Counted from the first letter of the stretch, positions 39,725 through 48,381 are shown. The stretch: DNA of 64,000 nucleotides from Sandaracinaceae bacterium (GCA_020633055.1 JACKEJ010000006.1:496001-560000); one strand, 5' to 3'. A program made the numbers and translations. Notes: generated by a model from the letters alone, not told the origin.

Positions 39725-40462
39725 TCAGCTCCAGTAGTACACGTGGTTTCCCGTGCGCGCGATGCCGGCAAAGCCACCGACCGTGACGCGTGGTGGACTC
39801 GACGCGACGCAGGTGACGCAGTGCTGCAGCCGTCCGCCGTCGAACAGCACGCCATCCCCTGCCTCGAGCGGGACGACACGCATGGCCCCGCTGCGGTCCG
39901 CGACCTCGAGCTCACCACCCGACCCCGGGGGTTGCAGGAGGACGTACCAGCTGAGCTGCGTCGTCCGGTCGGTGTGGGCGAAGAGGCTCGCGAGACCGTC
40001 GCTCGGCTCGTAGGTGTCCACGTGCGCCGGCGCGCCGTAGCCGACGTCCATCTCGCGGACCGTGGCCAGGCGATGTTGCTCGGGCTGATCGAGCGAGCCG
40101 ACGCTGCGTGTCCCGGACAGCGCGCTCAGCTTCTCCTCGAAGCGTGGGATGAGCGGATGAAGCGCTTCTCGGACCCACCGAGCGTCCTGCGCGGCGTCCG
40201 GGAAATAGTAGTCCCGAGGCGGACCCGTGGGGTGGATCGGCGTTGGCGAGTACATGACGCCGATGGACTTCGGCGCATGCGGGTCGGGGTACACTGGTTC
40301 CCACCGCCCGTGGGCGACCACGGCCGCCATGCATGTCGCGCACTCGTCTGGCGTCAGCAGCTGCTTCAAGATGATGCCATCGAGGCGGCCACGATAGAGC
40401 TGACCGACCGCGTCGGCGGGCGCTCGCTCGTCCGTCAGCCAGGGGGCGCGTCCGGTGTCCAT
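39725..40462 (-). CDS. 2OG-Fe(II) oxygenase, paralogue A
   Basis: This 245-residue protein resembles prolyl-hydroxylase-type 2-oxoglutarate/iron oxygenases. The iron facial triad is visible as His147-x-Asp149 in APAHVDTYE and His214 in RLQHCVT, with the 2OG-binding Arg225 in PPRVTVGGF. It shares the C-terminal R-[WV]-[ST]-V-G-G-F ending and terminal W[SA] with paralogues B and C at 44412 and 45346. Target (amino acid, peptide or small molecule) is unknown. The repeat begins one base beyond its stop. Confidence 0.72.
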   Translation of the reverse strand: MDTGRAPWLTDERAPADAVGQLYRGRLDGIILKQLLTPDECATCMAAVVAHGRWEPVYPDPHAPKSIGVMYSPTPIHPTGPPRDYYFPDAAQDARWVREALHPLIPRFEEKLSALSGTRSVGSLDQPEQHRLATVREMDVGYGAPAHVDTYEPSDGLASLFAHTDRTTQLSWYVLLQPPGSGGELEVADRSGAMRVVPLEAGDGVLFDGGRLQHCVTCVASSPPRVTVGGFAGIARTGNHVYYWS

Positions 40463-40547
40463 GGCCGCCAAGCTAGAGCGGGACCCCGCGACCGCGCAAG
40501 GAGACGCGGCTGTGCGCCGTGCTCTCTGCCCCAGCATCTCCCTCGAC

Positions 40548-41537
40548 TCAGGGCTTGCGCGGGTTCCGGTTCGTGCTCGCCGGCGCGGGTCTGCGCTCGC
40601 TGCGCGGGTCGCTGGGCGGGCGCCCGGGGGCGGCCGCCAGAGTGGGCACTGCGTCGACGGGGCACGCTCGAAGGGTGTGCAGTCGTCGGGCGAGCTCGAG
40701 CGGGTCCGTAGGGAGCGCGCTGCAGTAGGCCAGGAACGCCCACAACTCCGTGAAGGTCTGCGCAGCACGTTGGAGCGCGGCGAGCTCCTCCGGCGTGCCG
40801 CTCGGGGCGCTGATCTCTCCCTCGCGGCACGGAAAACGGGGGGCGGCAGGGCGTCTCCCGGCGGAGGCCTCCAATGCATACCTGCGCAGCGTCTCGAAGT
40901 AGTCGTCCTCCGGGATGCGCGCCCTGAGGGCGGTCGCCCGCTCGTGTGTGCCGTCGAGGACCTGGGTGCACGCCTCCGCCAGCGCGGCCAGCCCACCTTC
41001 GAACGTCGCCAGCAGCTGCAGGTCGTAGACGGGGGAGAAGTGGAAGTTCTCGAGGACGTGGAGGACGACCTCGTCGCGCGTCGCCGTCATGCCCCCGGGG
41101 TCGAGCAGGGTCGCGGGGTCTCCCAGCGTGAGCAGCACGTAGTAGAGACGCCGGTCGATGCCGCGCGCGCGGTTGAGGGAGCGGCCGCCCGGCTCGAAGA
41201 GGAAGCGGATCATGTCCGCGCCTCCGAAGATGAGCTGGGCGCGCGTGGGAACCCCCGGGATCCAGCCCTGGTCGTGGCAGCGCGCCAGGCGCGCGTGGAT
41301 GCCATCGTCTCGGACCCAGCGCGAGCCGACCGTGATCACCCTCCGCACTGCGGTTGCGACGTCCCGCGGGGTGCCGAGCGCGACGACGACGTACTCCGCG
41401 GGAGAGCGACGCAAGACCTCCAAGGACGGAGAGCGTCGGCCGAAGATCTCGTCTCGACGCTCCTCGTACCACCGGGCGACCTGCCCGAGCCCGGTACGGG
41501 CGCGCGGGCTCGTGTTCGTGTCGCGTGCGGCGGCCAT
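40548..41537 (-). CDS. Uncharacterised helical protein
   Basis: Not recognised. The 329-residue product is mostly predicted helical with no membrane segment, signal peptide or known active-site motif. It has an N-terminal region (residues 15-130) of short strands and helices, a middle with FHFSPVYDLQLLATFEGGLAALAEACTQVLDG, and a Pro/Arg-rich disordered tail. It lies 85 bases upstream of the 2OG oxygenase on the same strand and probably shares its transcript. The start at 41537 is the Met nearest the ordered part. Confidence 0.5.
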   Translation of the reverse strand: MAAARDTNTSPRARTGLGQVARWYEERRDEIFGRRSPSLEVLRRSPAEYVVVALGTPRDVATAVRRVITVGSRWVRDDGIHARLARCHDQGWIPGVPTRAQLIFGGADMIRFLFEPGGRSLNRARGIDRRLYYVLLTLGDPATLLDPGGMTATRDEVVLHVLENFHFSPVYDLQLLATFEGGLAALAEACTQVLDGTHERATALRARIPEDDYFETLRRYALEASAGRRPAAPRFPCREGEISAPSGTPEELAALQRAAQTFTELWAFLAYCSALPTDPLELARRLHTLRACPVDAVPTLAAAPGRPPSDPRSERRPAPASTNRNPRKP

Positions 41538-41692
41538 CGGCTCTCGAAATACACCGCGGCCATGCGCGCGTCGAGGGCCCGTCGTCCGTTCGCCCGTACA
41601 CGCGCTTGACGGGTGCGTCTCGGCGGCCGATAACTCCATCGTATGGTGCGTCGAGCGCGACTGCGATGGCGCGGCCGACTCCCAGGAACGAC

Positions 41693-42556
41693 ATGGTCAC
41701 CAGCACCACCACAACGGACGCCACGTACCGACAGGCCTTCGACCGTGATGGGTTCGTGATGGTCTCCGGCCTGTTCGACTCAGACACCATCACGCGCGTC
41801 CGGCGGTTCATCTATTTTGCCGTGTGTCACGTGCTCCCAGACTCCGCTCACCCGTGGACTGGGGACGCAGCGACCTCCAGCGAGCCGTGGGAGTCCAAGC
41901 GGTTGGACGACTGGGTGCGCGCAGCGCAGCGAGACGAGCCCTCGCTGTTCGAGGCGTTCTGCGACACCCTGCAGAACGGCGCGGTCCTCACGCGGCTGCT
42001 GTCTGCGCCGCAGGTCCTCGACACGGTCGCCCGGCTGCTCGGGGAAGACGTCGATGGCCTCGCGCTCTCCGGCGCCCAACTGCGCGTCGACGTCCCACGA
42101 GATCCGCGCAACGGCTACGAGTGGCATCAGGAGCGCGCCTACTATCCACAGAACCCCGAGGGGCACCGCGGTCTGGTGCTGTCGATCGCGCTCCAGGACA
42201 CGCCCCCATCGCTGGGAGCGCTGCGCGTCGTGCCGACCAGTCACCGCAGGGGGTTCACCTTCGGACAGCACAGCGTCACCACCAATGGGGTGGCCGAGCA
42301 GAAGGCGCTGTCGCCGGATCAGCTGGTCGGCGCCGAGGTGCGCGCGACGGACTTCAAGCGGGGCGACGCGCTCTTCACGAGCATGAACACGTACCACCGC
42401 GCAGGGGAAAACCACGGGGAGCGCGTCCGCTTCTCCCTGCTGGGCAGATATCACCAGCTCGCGGCCGACCCTCACTACGTCGCCACGCGCGCGCGGCTCG
42501 ACGCCAACCCGCTGCTCAAGGCCCGGGCCGAGGCTGTTCACGGCGCTCTGTTCTGA
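41693..42556 (+). CDS. PhyH-type (phytanoyl-CoA dioxygenase family) oxygenase
   Basis: The 287-residue protein resembles phytanoyl-CoA dioxygenase/EctD-type 2OG oxygenases, starting with the typical FDRDGFVMVSGLFDSDTITRV segment (residues 16-36). Iron ligands are probably His145 and Glu147 in EWHQERAYYP, and His235 in NTYHRAGENH, with an Arg in GERVRF for 2OG. The ligand motif is HxE, not the common HxD. An AGGA ribosome site precedes the ATG at 41693; an in-frame ATG at 41666 is possible. It is followed by the mutase gene on the same strand. Confidence 0.75.
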   Translation: MVTSTTTTDATYRQAFDRDGFVMVSGLFDSDTITRVRRFIYFAVCHVLPDSAHPWTGDAATSSEPWESKRLDDWVRAAQRDEPSLFEAFCDTLQNGAVLTRLLSAPQVLDTVARLLGEDVDGLALSGAQLRVDVPRDPRNGYEWHQERAYYPQNPEGHRGLVLSIALQDTPPSLGALRVVPTSHRRGFTFGQHSVTTNGVAEQKALSPDQLVGAEVRATDFKRGDALFTSMNTYHRAGENHGERVRFSLLGRYHQLAADPHYVATRARLDANPLLKARAEAVHGALF

Positions 42557-42681
42557 GGTCCGGGCGCGCGTGAGCGTCGACGCTCCACGCAGGATGCGGC
42601 GGCCGTCGGGCCGACCCCCTTCCCGGGCGGGCAGCCTCCCGCGGACTGAATGCTGGTTCATCTCTGCTACACTGCGGCCCC

Positions 42682-44376
42682 ATGACGGACCCGAACGACC
42701 GCCCCGAGCCCGACGACGCTCGCGACAACGCTGCGCGCAAGACTGCCTGGCATGCCCGGCAAGTAGAGCCCGCCTTCGCCAGGCTGCCGCCGCGCAAGAC
42801 GAAGTTCAGCACGCTGAGCGACGTCGAGGTCCCGATGCTGGCCACTCCGGCCGACGTCCGCGGCGAGTACGAACGCGACCTCGGCTATCCCGGTGAGTTC
42901 CCGTTCACCCGCGGGGTGCAGCCGACGATGTACCAGGGCCGCCTCTGGACCATGCGGATGTTCGCGGGGTTCGGTACACCCGAGCAGACCAACGAGCGCT
43001 TCAAGTACCTGCTCGCGCAGGGTCAGACGGGGCTATCCACCGCCTTCGATTTCCCGACGCTGATGGGGTACGACAGCGACTCGCCGTTGTCGCTCGGTGA
43101 GGTCGGCATGGTCGGTGTCGCGGTCGACACCTTGCGTGACATGGAGGTCCTGTTCGATGGCATCCCGTTGGACCAGGTCACGACGTCGATGACCATCAAC
43201 GGCCCGGCGGCGGTGCTGCTGGGCTTCTACGTTGCGCTGGCCGACGTCCGTGGCATCTCGCGCAAGGCCATCGGGGGCACGGTCCAGAACGACTGCTTGA
43301 AGGAGTTCATCGCGCAGCACGCGTGGGTCGTCCCCCCGCGACCGGCCATGCGCATCGTCACCGACTCCATCCAGTTCTGTGCGGCCGAGGTGCCACGCTG
43401 GAACTCCGTCAGCATCAGCGGCTATCACATTCGCGAGGCAGGCTCCACGGCGGCGCAGGAGCTCGCGTTCACGCTCGCGGACGGGCTCGAGTACGTGAAG
43501 TGGGCAGTCGCGCGCGGTCTGGACGTCGACGCGTTCGCGCCCCGACTGTCGTTCTTCTTCGACGTACACAACGACTTCTTCGAGGAGATCGCGAAGTTCC
43601 GTGCGGCGCGGCGCATGTGGGCCCGCATGATGCGTGAGCGCTTCGCCCCGAAGGACCCGCGCTCCATGATGCTGCGCACCCACGCCCAGACGGCGGGCGT
43701 CTCCCTCACGGCGCAGCAGCCCTACAACAACGTCGCGCGCGTGGCGCTCCAAGCGATGGCCGCCGTCTTGGGGGGCACGCAGTCGTTGCACACCAACTCG
43801 CTCGACGAGGTGTACGCCCTTCCGACGGAGGAGGCCGTGACGGTCGCGCTCCGGACCCAGCAGATCGTGGCCGAGGAGAGCGGCGTCGCGAACACGATCG
43901 ACCCGCTCGGCGGGAGCTACTTCGTCGAGTGGATGACGGACGAGATCGAGCGCCAGGCGATGGCCTACATCGACAAGATCGACGAGATGGGCGGGATGGT
44001 CGAGGCGGTCGAGCGGGGCTTCCCGCAGCGGGAGATCGCCGCGAGCGCCTATCGCTATCAGCAGCAGATGGAGCGCGGCGAGAAGGTCGTGGTCGGCGTC
44101 AACGGCTACCAGCAGTCGGCGGACCCCAAGATCCCCATGCTGCGAGTGGACGAGACCATCCAGACACACAAGGTGGAGGGCTTGAAGCGCCTCAAGGCCG
44201 AGCGCGATCAGGACGCCGTGCGCGTCGCTCTACAGGACATCCGCGAGACGTGTCGCACCGAGCACAACCTGATGCCGCCCATCATCGCGGCGGCCAAGGC
44301 GTACTGCACCGAGCAAGAGATCTGCGACGTCTTCCGAGACGTGTTCGGGCGACACCAAGACCGCCCGGAGTTCTAG
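42682..44376 (+). CDS. Methylmalonyl-CoA mutase large-subunit-type protein
   Basis: The 564-residue protein is the substrate-binding TIM-barrel half of an adenosylcobalamin acyl-CoA mutase and lacks the C-terminal B12-binding domain, as in two-subunit (McmA1-type) enzymes. Residues linked to the methylmalonyl/succinyl substrate are conserved: Tyr84 in PTMYQGR, Gln202 in VQNDCLKE, Arg224 in PAMRIVTD and His249 in GYHIREAG. Tyr plus Arg argues for methylmalonyl-CoA rather than isobutyryl-CoA. The small B12 subunit is not in this window. It follows the PhyH-type gene by 125 bases. Confidence 0.88.
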   Translation: MTDPNDRPEPDDARDNAARKTAWHARQVEPAFARLPPRKTKFSTLSDVEVPMLATPADVRGEYERDLGYPGEFPFTRGVQPTMYQGRLWTMRMFAGFGTPEQTNERFKYLLAQGQTGLSTAFDFPTLMGYDSDSPLSLGEVGMVGVAVDTLRDMEVLFDGIPLDQVTTSMTINGPAAVLLGFYVALADVRGISRKAIGGTVQNDCLKEFIAQHAWVVPPRPAMRIVTDSIQFCAAEVPRWNSVSISGYHIREAGSTAAQELAFTLADGLEYVKWAVARGLDVDAFAPRLSFFFDVHNDFFEEIAKFRAARRMWARMMRERFAPKDPRSMMLRTHAQTAGVSLTAQQPYNNVARVALQAMAAVLGGTQSLHTNSLDEVYALPTEEAVTVALRTQQIVAEESGVANTIDPLGGSYFVEWMTDEIERQAMAYIDKIDEMGGMVEAVERGFPQREIAASAYRYQQQMERGEKVVVGVNGYQQSADPKIPMLRVDETIQTHKVEGLKRLKAERDQDAVRVALQDIRETCRTEHNLMPPIIAAAKAYCTEQEICDVFRDVFGRHQDRPEF

Positions 44377-44411
44377 TCGAGGGCGCGACGACGAGTCGGC
44401 GCCCTACACCG

Positions 44412-45251
44412 TCAGGCCCAACACACGAAGCGGGAGGAGTCGGTCGCGAACGCGCCGAAGCCTCCGACGCTCCAGCGGCTGCGCTCGCCCTCCACGCGGG
44501 TCACCTGATGGTATCTGGCGCCGCTCCCGACGACGACCATGTCGCCGGCCGCAGCGGGGACCACGACGTGCCCGCGCCCGTGGTCGATGTCCAACGAGCG
44601 GGTCTGGAAGGCGAACTCCCCCGCCTTGTACGCGTCGTCGTACACCACGAATTCACCGCCGCTGTGGGGCGTCTGCAGGACGCAGAAGAACCCCACCTTG
44701 TGGTCGAGCATGACCTCTTGGCGCAGCGCGTCATACGCGCGGATGTGCATGTAGTGGTTCTCGCAGTGCGGCGGCAGCCCGCAGCCGTGGGGCATGTTGC
44801 GGATGGTCAGCGCGCCGTAGGCTCTGCCGCGGTCGTCGGCGGCCAGCGTCACGGGCGTACCCGAGAGGGCAGAGAGGATCGCGTACGCCGTCTCCGGAAA
44901 CGGAGGCACGGGTGCGAAGAACGACGCCGCGTCGTTTCGGAGCTCCACGGCGGCCGCGTGGTACGCCTCGAGGTCCGGCCCGGCCGGATAGAGGTCGCTC
45001 GGGCTGATCGCGAGGCCGAGCGTGCGGATTTGAGGCACGCTCGTGTCCGACACGTCGCGTATCCGGAACGGTGACGGGAACTCGCCGCGCTCCAAGCGGC
45101 TCACCAGCTGCGCCGCTTGCTCCGCGCCGTACACGCCTCGCACGAGCGCCGCGGAGAGGGAGCCGCCAGCGACCGACTGGAGGGTGCCAGCCGCGTCGTC
45201 GAGGGAGCCTGCGGCGAGCACGCGAAGCCTGGGGTCGACGGTGTCGTTCAT
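44412..45251 (-). CDS. 2OG-Fe(II) oxygenase, paralogue B
   Basis: The 279-residue protein shows LPPHCENHYMH (His162-x-Glu164), a jelly-roll core with VGFFCVLQTPHSGGEFVVYDD, a distal His248 in GARYHQV and Arg259 in SRWSVGGF. The HxE ligand pair differs from most prolyl-hydroxylase-like enzymes. It is a paralogue of the proteins encoded at 39725 and 45346 and divergent from the latter, with 94 bases between starts. Substrate unknown. Confidence 0.75.
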   Translation of the reverse strand: MNDTVDPRLRVLAAGSLDDAAGTLQSVAGGSLSAALVRGVYGAEQAAQLVSRLERGEFPSPFRIRDVSDTSVPQIRTLGLAISPSDLYPAGPDLEAYHAAAVELRNDAASFFAPVPPFPETAYAILSALSGTPVTLAADDRGRAYGALTIRNMPHGCGLPPHCENHYMHIRAYDALRQEVMLDHKVGFFCVLQTPHSGGEFVVYDDAYKAGEFAFQTRSLDIDHGRGHVVVPAAAGDMVVVGSGARYHQVTRVEGERSRWSVGGFGAFATDSSRFVCWA

Positions 45252-45345
45252 GGGCGGAGTCTAGGGGTCCAGGAGGTCTTCTGACCACTACGTCTTTGCG
45301 CGGTCGGGCCGTTGACTTTCCCGCGGCCCGTCGATAGAGGACCGC

Positions 45346-46155
45346 ATGGACTCGTTCTTTCCGCTCGCGCGATGGTCGCGGAACGACCCGGTGCCGCAGG
45401 GTACGCTCGACGCCATCCATGGCCGCGAGCTGGCGGGCGTCGTGATCGAGGGCGTGTTCGACGAGGCGACGCTCACGCGCGGCATCGCCGGGGTGGAGCG
45501 CTCCACAGTGCTGGCGCCGCGCCCGTTCTCGCCCCTGTTCGAAGCCTACACGTTCGGTCAGATCCTCGACCTCTCGGGGGCGGACCGCTCCAGCTACCAC
45601 CACGACGCCGCGCGCGTCGCCCGCGAGGTGTCGGACAGCTTCGGTGAGCCGTTCGTGGCCGAGCTGATGGCGCGCCTCGACGCGCTCGGAGCGCCACTGC
45701 CCGTGAGACAGCCTCGCTCCCGCGACGGCGACGACTACGCGCCCTTCACCGTCCGCAGCTACCCGGAGGGCGGGCTCATCCCTCCGCACTGCGAGCTCGA
45801 GCAGCTGCGCCGCGACGCCTACGCCGACCTCCTCCCCCAGATCTGTCCAGACACCCTGCTGAGCTTCCTCGTGATGGCGTCGGCGCCCGAGGCAGGCGGA
45901 GACCTCGTCGTGTACGACCTGGACCAGGCGGACCCTCGCGTGCCCGAGTTCTACGCGGACCGCAGCGTGCTCCACAGCGTCCGAGAGGGCTTCGTGCACA
46001 AGCACATCCCCCTGCGCAACGGCGACCTCCTGGTGTTCGACGGGGGACGGCACTTTCACCAGATCCTGCCGGTCGTCGGTCCCCGTAGGCGCTGGACCGT
46101 GGGCGGGTTCATGGCCCCCACGCGCGACAGAACGGCGTGGCTGCGTTGGAGCTGA
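45346..46155 (+). CDS. 2OG-Fe(II) oxygenase, paralogue C
   Basis: The 269-residue protein has IPPHCELEQLR (His148-x-Glu150), the core LSFLVMASAPEAGGDLVVYDLD, a distal His238 in RHFHQIL and Arg249 in RRWTVGGF. It is clearly related to paralogues A and B in the same cluster. It converges with the methyltransferase gene, whose stop is one base away. The N-terminal 100 residues are variable and probably shape the substrate pocket. Substrate unknown. Confidence 0.75.
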   Translation: MDSFFPLARWSRNDPVPQGTLDAIHGRELAGVVIEGVFDEATLTRGIAGVERSTVLAPRPFSPLFEAYTFGQILDLSGADRSSYHHDAARVAREVSDSFGEPFVAELMARLDALGAPLPVRQPRSRDGDDYAPFTVRSYPEGGLIPPHCELEQLRRDAYADLLPQICPDTLLSFLVMASAPEAGGDLVVYDLDQADPRVPEFYADRSVLHSVREGFVHKHIPLRNGDLLVFDGGRHFHQILPVVGPRRRWTVGGFMAPTRDRTAWLRWS

Positions 46156-46156
46156 C

Positions 46157-46975
46157 TCAGGGGCCCGCTGGCCTCCGCTCCAGCGCGTACATGCGATAGC
46201 GCTTGTCTCGCGCGAAGTCGGTCTCGACCATGTGCCCCCCGAAGATGCCGCGGAGGGGCACGTTCGGCACGTTGGCCAGGACGCGCGCGACCTCGGCGCT
46301 CAGCTCCGGGGCCTGATGTTCCAGGACGCCCATGATCAGCGCGTGGTACGGCCGCACTGCGCGCGTGAGCGTGTGTTGGAACACTTCGGCCGAATAGGCC
46401 GCGTACTCGTGGACGTCCTCCTCCGCGACCAACGAGAAGCCCGGCATGGCCCGGATCGCTCGATCGATCTCCTCCGTGACGATGTCCGCGAAGATCAGGC
46501 GTCCACCCGGCTTCACGAAACGCGCGCAGCGCTGGGCGAGCAGCGCGAGCGAGCCCGCGGCTTGCCCCGCGTGTTGACCCACGAAGAAGTTGAAGGACTC
46601 GGCGAACACCAACGCGTCGTACTCGGACTCGGGGTCGGGTAGCGCTTCGAACGTCACGCAGCGCGCCGTCAGTCTGGGGACACCGGCCGCCGCGATGAGC
46701 GCGATGTGGTCTGCGCGAGGGCTGATGGCGAGGACCTCGCGACCCGCCTCGACCATCATGCGGCTCAGCCCCCCCAGCCCGCAGCCCACGTCGAGGACTC
46801 TCTCGCCCGGGGGCAGCAGGGCGAGCACACGCTCTGCGTACACGCGCTGCGCATCTGGCAGGAACCGCGGCTCTCGCGGGACGCCATCGAAGAGCCCCCA
46901 GTGCAGGTGGTCGAAGGCGGCGCTCGCGAAGAGGTCGAACGTGAACTGCAAGTAGAGGTCGGGCAGCGACGGCAT
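46157..46975 (-). CDS. SAM-dependent methyltransferase (class I)
   Basis: A 272-residue Rossmann-fold methyltransferase with motif I ERVLDVGCGLGGLS (about residues 58-71), an acidic ARCVTFE region, and a motif IV-like ALVFAESFNFF stretch followed by VKPGGRLIFADI. The N-terminal LYLQFTFDLFASAAFDHLHWGLFDG segment resembles the lid of small-molecule C- or O-methyltransferases such as those related to tocopherol methyltransferase. Its start lies 13 bases from MITE-like copy 2, which therefore occupies its promoter region. Confidence 0.8.
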   Translation of the reverse strand: MPSLPDLYLQFTFDLFASAAFDHLHWGLFDGVPREPRFLPDAQRVYAERVLALLPPGERVLDVGCGLGGLSRMMVEAGREVLAISPRADHIALIAAAGVPRLTARCVTFEALPDPESEYDALVFAESFNFFVGQHAGQAAGSLALLAQRCARFVKPGGRLIFADIVTEEIDRAIRAMPGFSLVAEEDVHEYAAYSAEVFQHTLTRAVRPYHALIMGVLEHQAPELSAEVARVLANVPNVPLRGIFGGHMVETDFARDKRYRMYALERRPAGP

Positions 46976-46988
46976 GCCGTTGGGACAC

Positions 46989-47143
46989 TAGCAGCCCCTT
47001 GAAGAACTGCCCTTCCTATCGCGCCGGCAACCGGCGCTGAATTGCCGCAGGGCGAGGGAGCAGAACGTCGACGGTTCTGCGACCGAAGCGGGCGGCAAGT
47101 GGTCCTTGGGCTGCAAGCGCGGGGAAGGGAGGGTTCTTCAACG
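46989..47143 (+). repeat. MITE-like repeat, copy 2 (right end eroded)
   Basis: The element reads nearly the same as the reverse complement of copy 1, starting TAGCAGCCCCTTGAAGAAC and running through the shared core (a GGTTCTGCGACCGAAGCGG segment) to GGTTCTTCAACG. After that the expected terminal GGCTGCTA is lost, so the right end is degraded. It lies in the opposite orientation to copy 1 and about 7.3 kb away. Small ends may differ by a base. Confidence 0.75.
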
Positions 47144-47505
47144 CGAGAGCACGATTGGCTTCCCTGGGAAGCCTGGCTCGCCCGAACGCGTGGAGCGCCC
47201 TCGTCGACGCGGCAGCGTGGGCGATTTCGCCGAGGACGCGCGCGCGCTGGCCGTCGCCGCGCGATTGACACGCTCGAGCCGCGCCGATACGTTCGAGCGA
47301 TGGCGTGTCGCTCCGGGACAAATGCAGTGTCCCTACAACGCGGGTGGTCGTTCATGGAACGCCCGAGCCGTCAGGCGCTCCCCAGCATGCGTCGCCTCCG
47401 GTCGACCGCCGGGGCTCACGGGTGCCCGCGAGTGTCCCCGCGAGCGTCCTGGCGCGCCATGCCGCAGCCCTCTCGATTGAACGTCTGCAGACGGGCCGTG
47501 CGTTC
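47144..47505 (+). other. Gene-poor stretch upstream of B12 radical SAM gene
   Basis: About 360 bases between the MITE-like repeat and the internally deleted radical SAM gene. A frame from an ATG at 47300 codes for 69 Arg/Ser/Pro-rich residues and its TGA overlaps the ATG at 47506 as ATGA, which could reflect coupling or chance. Nothing else convincing is seen; the stretch may contain the promoter for 47506-49250. Confidence 0.35.
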
Positions 47506-48381
47506 ATGAGCACACCCGCGCAGCGCATCGCCCTCGTGTCGCTCAGCCCATGGACCCTGGGTGCCCGGCACGTGTCCTTCAACCTTGCCGTCCGCCGGCT
47601 GCAAGCGGCCCTGATGAGCGATCCCCGCCTCGCGCAGACTGAAGTGCGTGTGTTCGAGATGGGCGCGGAGTCGCTGGCCACCTGGGTCGAGCGCCTCGCG
47701 GAGTTCGACCCCGACATGCTCGCCGCGTCGACCTACCTGTGGTCGCTACCCACCTTCAGCCTGCTCGCCAGCGCCATCAAGCGACGGTCGCCGCGTTGCC
47801 TGACCGTCTTCGGTGGCCCTTCCGCGCGGCCCGCCATGCTGGCGCTCGCGCCGTTCCGCGACGCCGCGCAGTTCGTCGACGTGCTCGCGCTGGGGGAGGG
47901 CGAGCACGTCATCACCGAGCTCGCGGCGCACCACGGTCACGGCGTGCAGAGCTTCTCGGCGATCCCGGGTCTTGCGCTTCACAGCCCCCTGGGCTGGCGC
48001 ATGACGCCCGCGCCGCGCCAGTCGCTGGCGATCGACACGTTGCCTTCGCCGTACCGCATGGGCCTCGTCCCAAACGGCGTGACCGCGTACCTCGAGACCT
48101 ATCGGGGCTGCCCGATGTCGTGCAGCTTCTGCCAATGGGGCAACTCCGCCCACGAGGTCGTCATCCACGTGGACATCGAGCGGGCGCCCTACGAGCTGGT
48201 CGCGCGCCGGACCGCCCCCGGGCGTCCGTCGTTCCATGACGCCGCTGGCTGCAGCTTCGTGTTCCGTTCGGACGACATGCAGCACCCCGGCGAGCGCGCG
48301 AGCCTCTTGCTGACGCGCACCATCGAGGCCATCGCAAGCGAGGTCGCGCCGCTCCTTCCGCGGGGCGCGGTCGCCGAGTGA
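47506..48381 (+). CDS. B12-binding radical SAM protein with internally deleted core
   Basis: The 291-residue protein aligns nearly residue for residue with the first 213 of the 603-residue paralogue at 56490. It has the same B12-binding Rossmann domain (VFGGPSARP, LGEGEHVI) and the same motif CPMSCSFC (Cys202, Cys206, Cys209). It then jumps in frame to the paralogue's last 70 or so residues (VIHVDIERAPYELVARR... GCSFVFR matching the C-terminal FRIGSRRFEVLARAR... GCEFVYV). About 315 residues, most of the radical SAM barrel, are missing. No frameshift or stop is present. It may be an inactive partner or a domain with a new role. Its TGA overlaps the GTG of the methyltransferase. Confidence 0.8.
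   Translation: MSTPAQRIALVSLSPWTLGARHVSFNLAVRRLQAALMSDPRLAQTEVRVFEMGAESLATWVERLAEFDPDMLAASTYLWSLPTFSLLASAIKRRSPRCLTVFGGPSARPAMLALAPFRDAAQFVDVLALGEGEHVITELAAHHGHGVQSFSAIPGLALHSPLGWRMTPAPRQSLAIDTLPSPYRMGLVPNGVTAYLETYRGCPMSCSFCQWGNSAHEVVIHVDIERAPYELVARRTAPGRPSFHDAAGCSFVFRSDDMQHPGERASLLLTRTIEAIASEVAPLLPRGAVAE

Noticed and set aside
40548..41537. Assignment of the 329-residue protein as a third ABBA prenyltransferase
   Set aside because: It is predicted mostly helical and lacks the alternating two-strand pattern seen in the other two.
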